From positions 248,001-312,000 of the forward strand of contig JABVXV010000020.1 of assembly GCA_013365325.1 (NCBI GenBank): DNA of 64,000 nucleotides, in the 5' to 3' direction. Within the stretch, counting starts at the first letter, position 1, and each line of letters starts with the position of its first letter. Below, piece after piece: positions 61,901 through 64,000 of the stretch. A program made the translations under genes and the position numbers. This stretch comes from Dipetalonema caudispina (taxonomy: Eukaryota; Nematoda; Chromadorea; Rhabditida; Onchocercidae). A model generated the notes under the pieces. The model searched no databases. It was not told the origin of the DNA and saw nothing but the letters and a program-made list of their open reading frames with translations.

Positions 61901-64000
61901 TTTATTAGGAATATGACCTTGATATATTTAAACATCTCTTTTGCATCAATTCGATCTCAACATCCTTTTCGTCTGATGGGTTCATTGCAGTTCAACTGTA
62001 CCACAGGATAAATATGCCTATCATTACTCTTCATAGAACACATTACAAAAACTATTTGACTCATTTTTTAAGTTTTATTATCAACAGCTGCCCTTAAAAA
62101 TTCTGAAATACTTATTTCTTCATGTTTAAAAAGGTCTCGAGAACTACTCATCTCTCTTAAAATTAATTCCGATATTATTTGCAGCTTATTTACCTACTTT
62201 TTTTTTTTTTTTTTTTTTGTTAATTTTAAGTAACATTGATTGGTGGAGCAATTTCTCTCTGTGTAATAACATTATGATCTTTGAGAAAAAGAAAGGAGAA
62301 AAGAGTATGGTCCAAATTTTGCAAATAGTTAATTTATAATAAGTGACACTTGCTGTAGGGATAAATGCGATGCGTAGTAATCATAAGCAAATGCTTTAAG
62401 ATAGCTTTTAACTTTTAAATTTTATTGTTTAAAATTTGCAAAAATACTTGTGGATATTAATTAAAGTGAAACAAAGGTACAGGATCAGATTTTTGATTTC
62501 TGTTGCTGTATATCTAATTTACATTCTTCTAGAAAATGTTGTTGATCGTAAAAGAATTGATGTTGGACACAGTGAAAATTAAGATTGTACCAAAAAAAAA
62601 AATTCATATGTATCAGAAATACCATATTTTGGTGCCAATTCCGCTTCATTAAGCCTTAATCAAGTATTAGCATATGCAGAATAATTATCTTTCACATGTT
62701 TGTTTGATATTCGTTCTGGCTCTATTCGGAATACCTCATGTCGCAGTTTTAGAAAAACTCTAATTCTTCTTTGTGGCATCAAATTGTTTCATAGAGCCAA
62801 GATGTAAGATGTGCCAACTAGTCTTTACATTTCAAAAGCAAAGATTAACTTGCACATATGCACCTGTTGTGAAGATAAAGGTGTAGAAAGCTTTCATCAA
62901 TCAATAATTAGCTTTGCAAAATAAAGAGTGTCGAAGTAAAAGGTAGAGAAGTTTAATGTGTCATATGAAAATACTGCACATAAGAACAATTTGTGGAAGT
63001 TAGTATGAAAATGATTGAAAGCTTAGAGCCTTCTGAAGACGGAAAAGTTTATTCAAAGTCGTTAGTAAAAGTCGAACATTTTTGGATTCATTGAAGACTA
63101 ATATCACGAAAAGTTTTTGAGAAAGCTGATACTACAAAACCACATTTGTTGCTACTGTGACTTTACTAACTCAATTAAAATGCAATAGCATTAAAGGTTT
63201 CAACATGTTAACAACTATATAAAACGTTGATTCTGTTGTAAAAATGATATTTTTATTTTGAAAATAGAAATTACAGTAAACATGATCATTGTAGATAGAT
63301 ATTAGAAGGCTGATAAATGGAATAGACAATACGACATCGATGATCATATCATAATCGCTGATTGAACAACGGCAATCTTTATTTACATATTTTTAAAGAG
63401 TGTAAGAAACAAGGAAAAAGTGTGAATTCTTTTATGTTGCAGAAATTTGTAGGAAACAATGAAAAGAAAAGGATATTCGATAAGATAAACGATAATAATA
63501 TTTCAGGATCGATGAAATTTCTGGAAGGAAATGTAAGCAATGATTATATTGGCATGGATGAAAGTATCATCCCATTTAAACAAATGCAATAGGGAATGAT
63601 ATTCTGAATAGGAGGAGTTGAAGAGAGGGAAGCATTTGAAGAATCGATTAAAAAAATGGAAATGAAGCCTAACCGTTGAAAAGTGCTCATCGATCCATAT
63701 GCATTCATTTCAACAGATACACTAAAATATAGAGGATTTATTTTATCTGTGGAATTTTTTGAGGAAGCATTTCTTGTATGTTAATTATTATCATATGGAT
63801 TTTATCATTTCTACTTAGTTGAGATCGTCATGATCATGTCATCGGTATCTTAATGTAGTTTTTGTGAATAAAATTTAATGGAAAAAGATTTAAAATTTCT
63901 TCATCTTCTTCATCATCCTTCTCATCTTTCTATTCTCCTTAAGATAGAAATTATAGTTGTTACCTAATCATTAACAAGTACATACTTTCTTGATTAATTT
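58912..64000. other. AT-rich right flank, no intact gene
   Basis: Upstream of klp-7 to the window edge no exon chain was found. It contains poly-T/A tracts (for example 61855-61872 and 62199-62219). Two open stretches near the right edge (62797-62886 and 63362-63592, plus strand) look like decayed or partial coding sequence. The klp-7 promoter should lie in the first part, but no specific element stands out. Confidence 0.5.
62797..62886 (+). pseudogene. Possible relic of a FYVE-type zinc finger
   Basis: An open stretch of 29 codons reads PRCKMCQLVFTFQKQRLTC before losing similarity and reaching TAG. The spacing C-x2-C followed by xFTFxKxRxxC resembles the first half of the FYVE finger in SARA/endofin proteins (C-x2-C, FTFTKRRHHC). 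The diagnostic histidines and the second half are absent. An acceptor-like TTTCATAG precedes it. It may be a decayed fragment or chance similarity. Confidence 0.2.

Overview
This window is AT-rich nuclear DNA from a nematode, most likely a filarial worm. The evidence is the gene structures: eight multi-exon genes with mostly short introns and U-rich TTTCAG-type acceptors. Several start codons lie only 3-50 nt downstream of such an acceptor, as expected for spliced-leader trans-splicing. One gene encodes a pepsin-inhibitor-3-like secreted antigen of the filarial Ov33/Bm33 type. The species cannot be fixed from sequence alone. All exon models were built by hand from splice signals; reading-frame phase is consistent across every junction given, but none was confirmed with transcripts.

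Layout. 1-5146: AT-rich non-coding DNA with simple repeats and small hairpins. 5147-6017 (-): two-exon achaete-scute-like bHLH gene, with more than 10 kb of gene-poor DNA on its upstream side holding several GC-richer blocks that look regulatory. 16343-18413 (-): aspin/Ov33-like secreted inhibitor, six exons. 18414-24170: mostly empty, with an AAT microsatellite and a faint zinc-knuckle-like relic. 24171-28227 (-): BRAP/BRAP2-type RING E3 ligase, 14 exons. 28228-32748: non-coding, with two strong perfect or near-perfect hairpins and a TGCA-rich, pyrimidine-rich block. 32749-36122 (+): mitochondrial ADP/ATP translocase, six exons, with a duplicated splice acceptor. 36668-40654 (-): a ten-exon UBASH3/TULA-like histidine-phosphatase-fold protein in which both catalytic histidines and the second catalytic arginine are replaced. 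41595-44601 (-): mitochondrial carrier homolog (MTCH2 type), eight exons. 46586-50392 (-): TRIP4/ASC-1 with C2HC5 zinc finger and ASCH domain, ten exons. 52262-58911 (-): kinesin-13 (KLP-7/KIF2/MCAK), 17 exons, with a GC-AG first intron. 58912-64000: AT-rich, no intact gene; two decayed-looking open stretches near the right edge, one resembling part of a FYVE finger.

Four genes between 36.7 and 58.9 kb run head-to-tail on the minus strand. Their spacing (0.9-2 kb) is large for a classic operon, but three of them have an acceptor just before the ATG. The genes are mainly housekeeping (mitochondrial nucleotide exchange, mitochondrial outer membrane, transcription coactivation, microtubule depolymerisation, ubiquitin ligation), plus a neurogenic bHLH factor and a secreted parasite antigen. 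The most unusual items are the phosphatase-fold pseudoenzyme and the duplicated acceptor of the translocase gene, which could give a second N-terminus.
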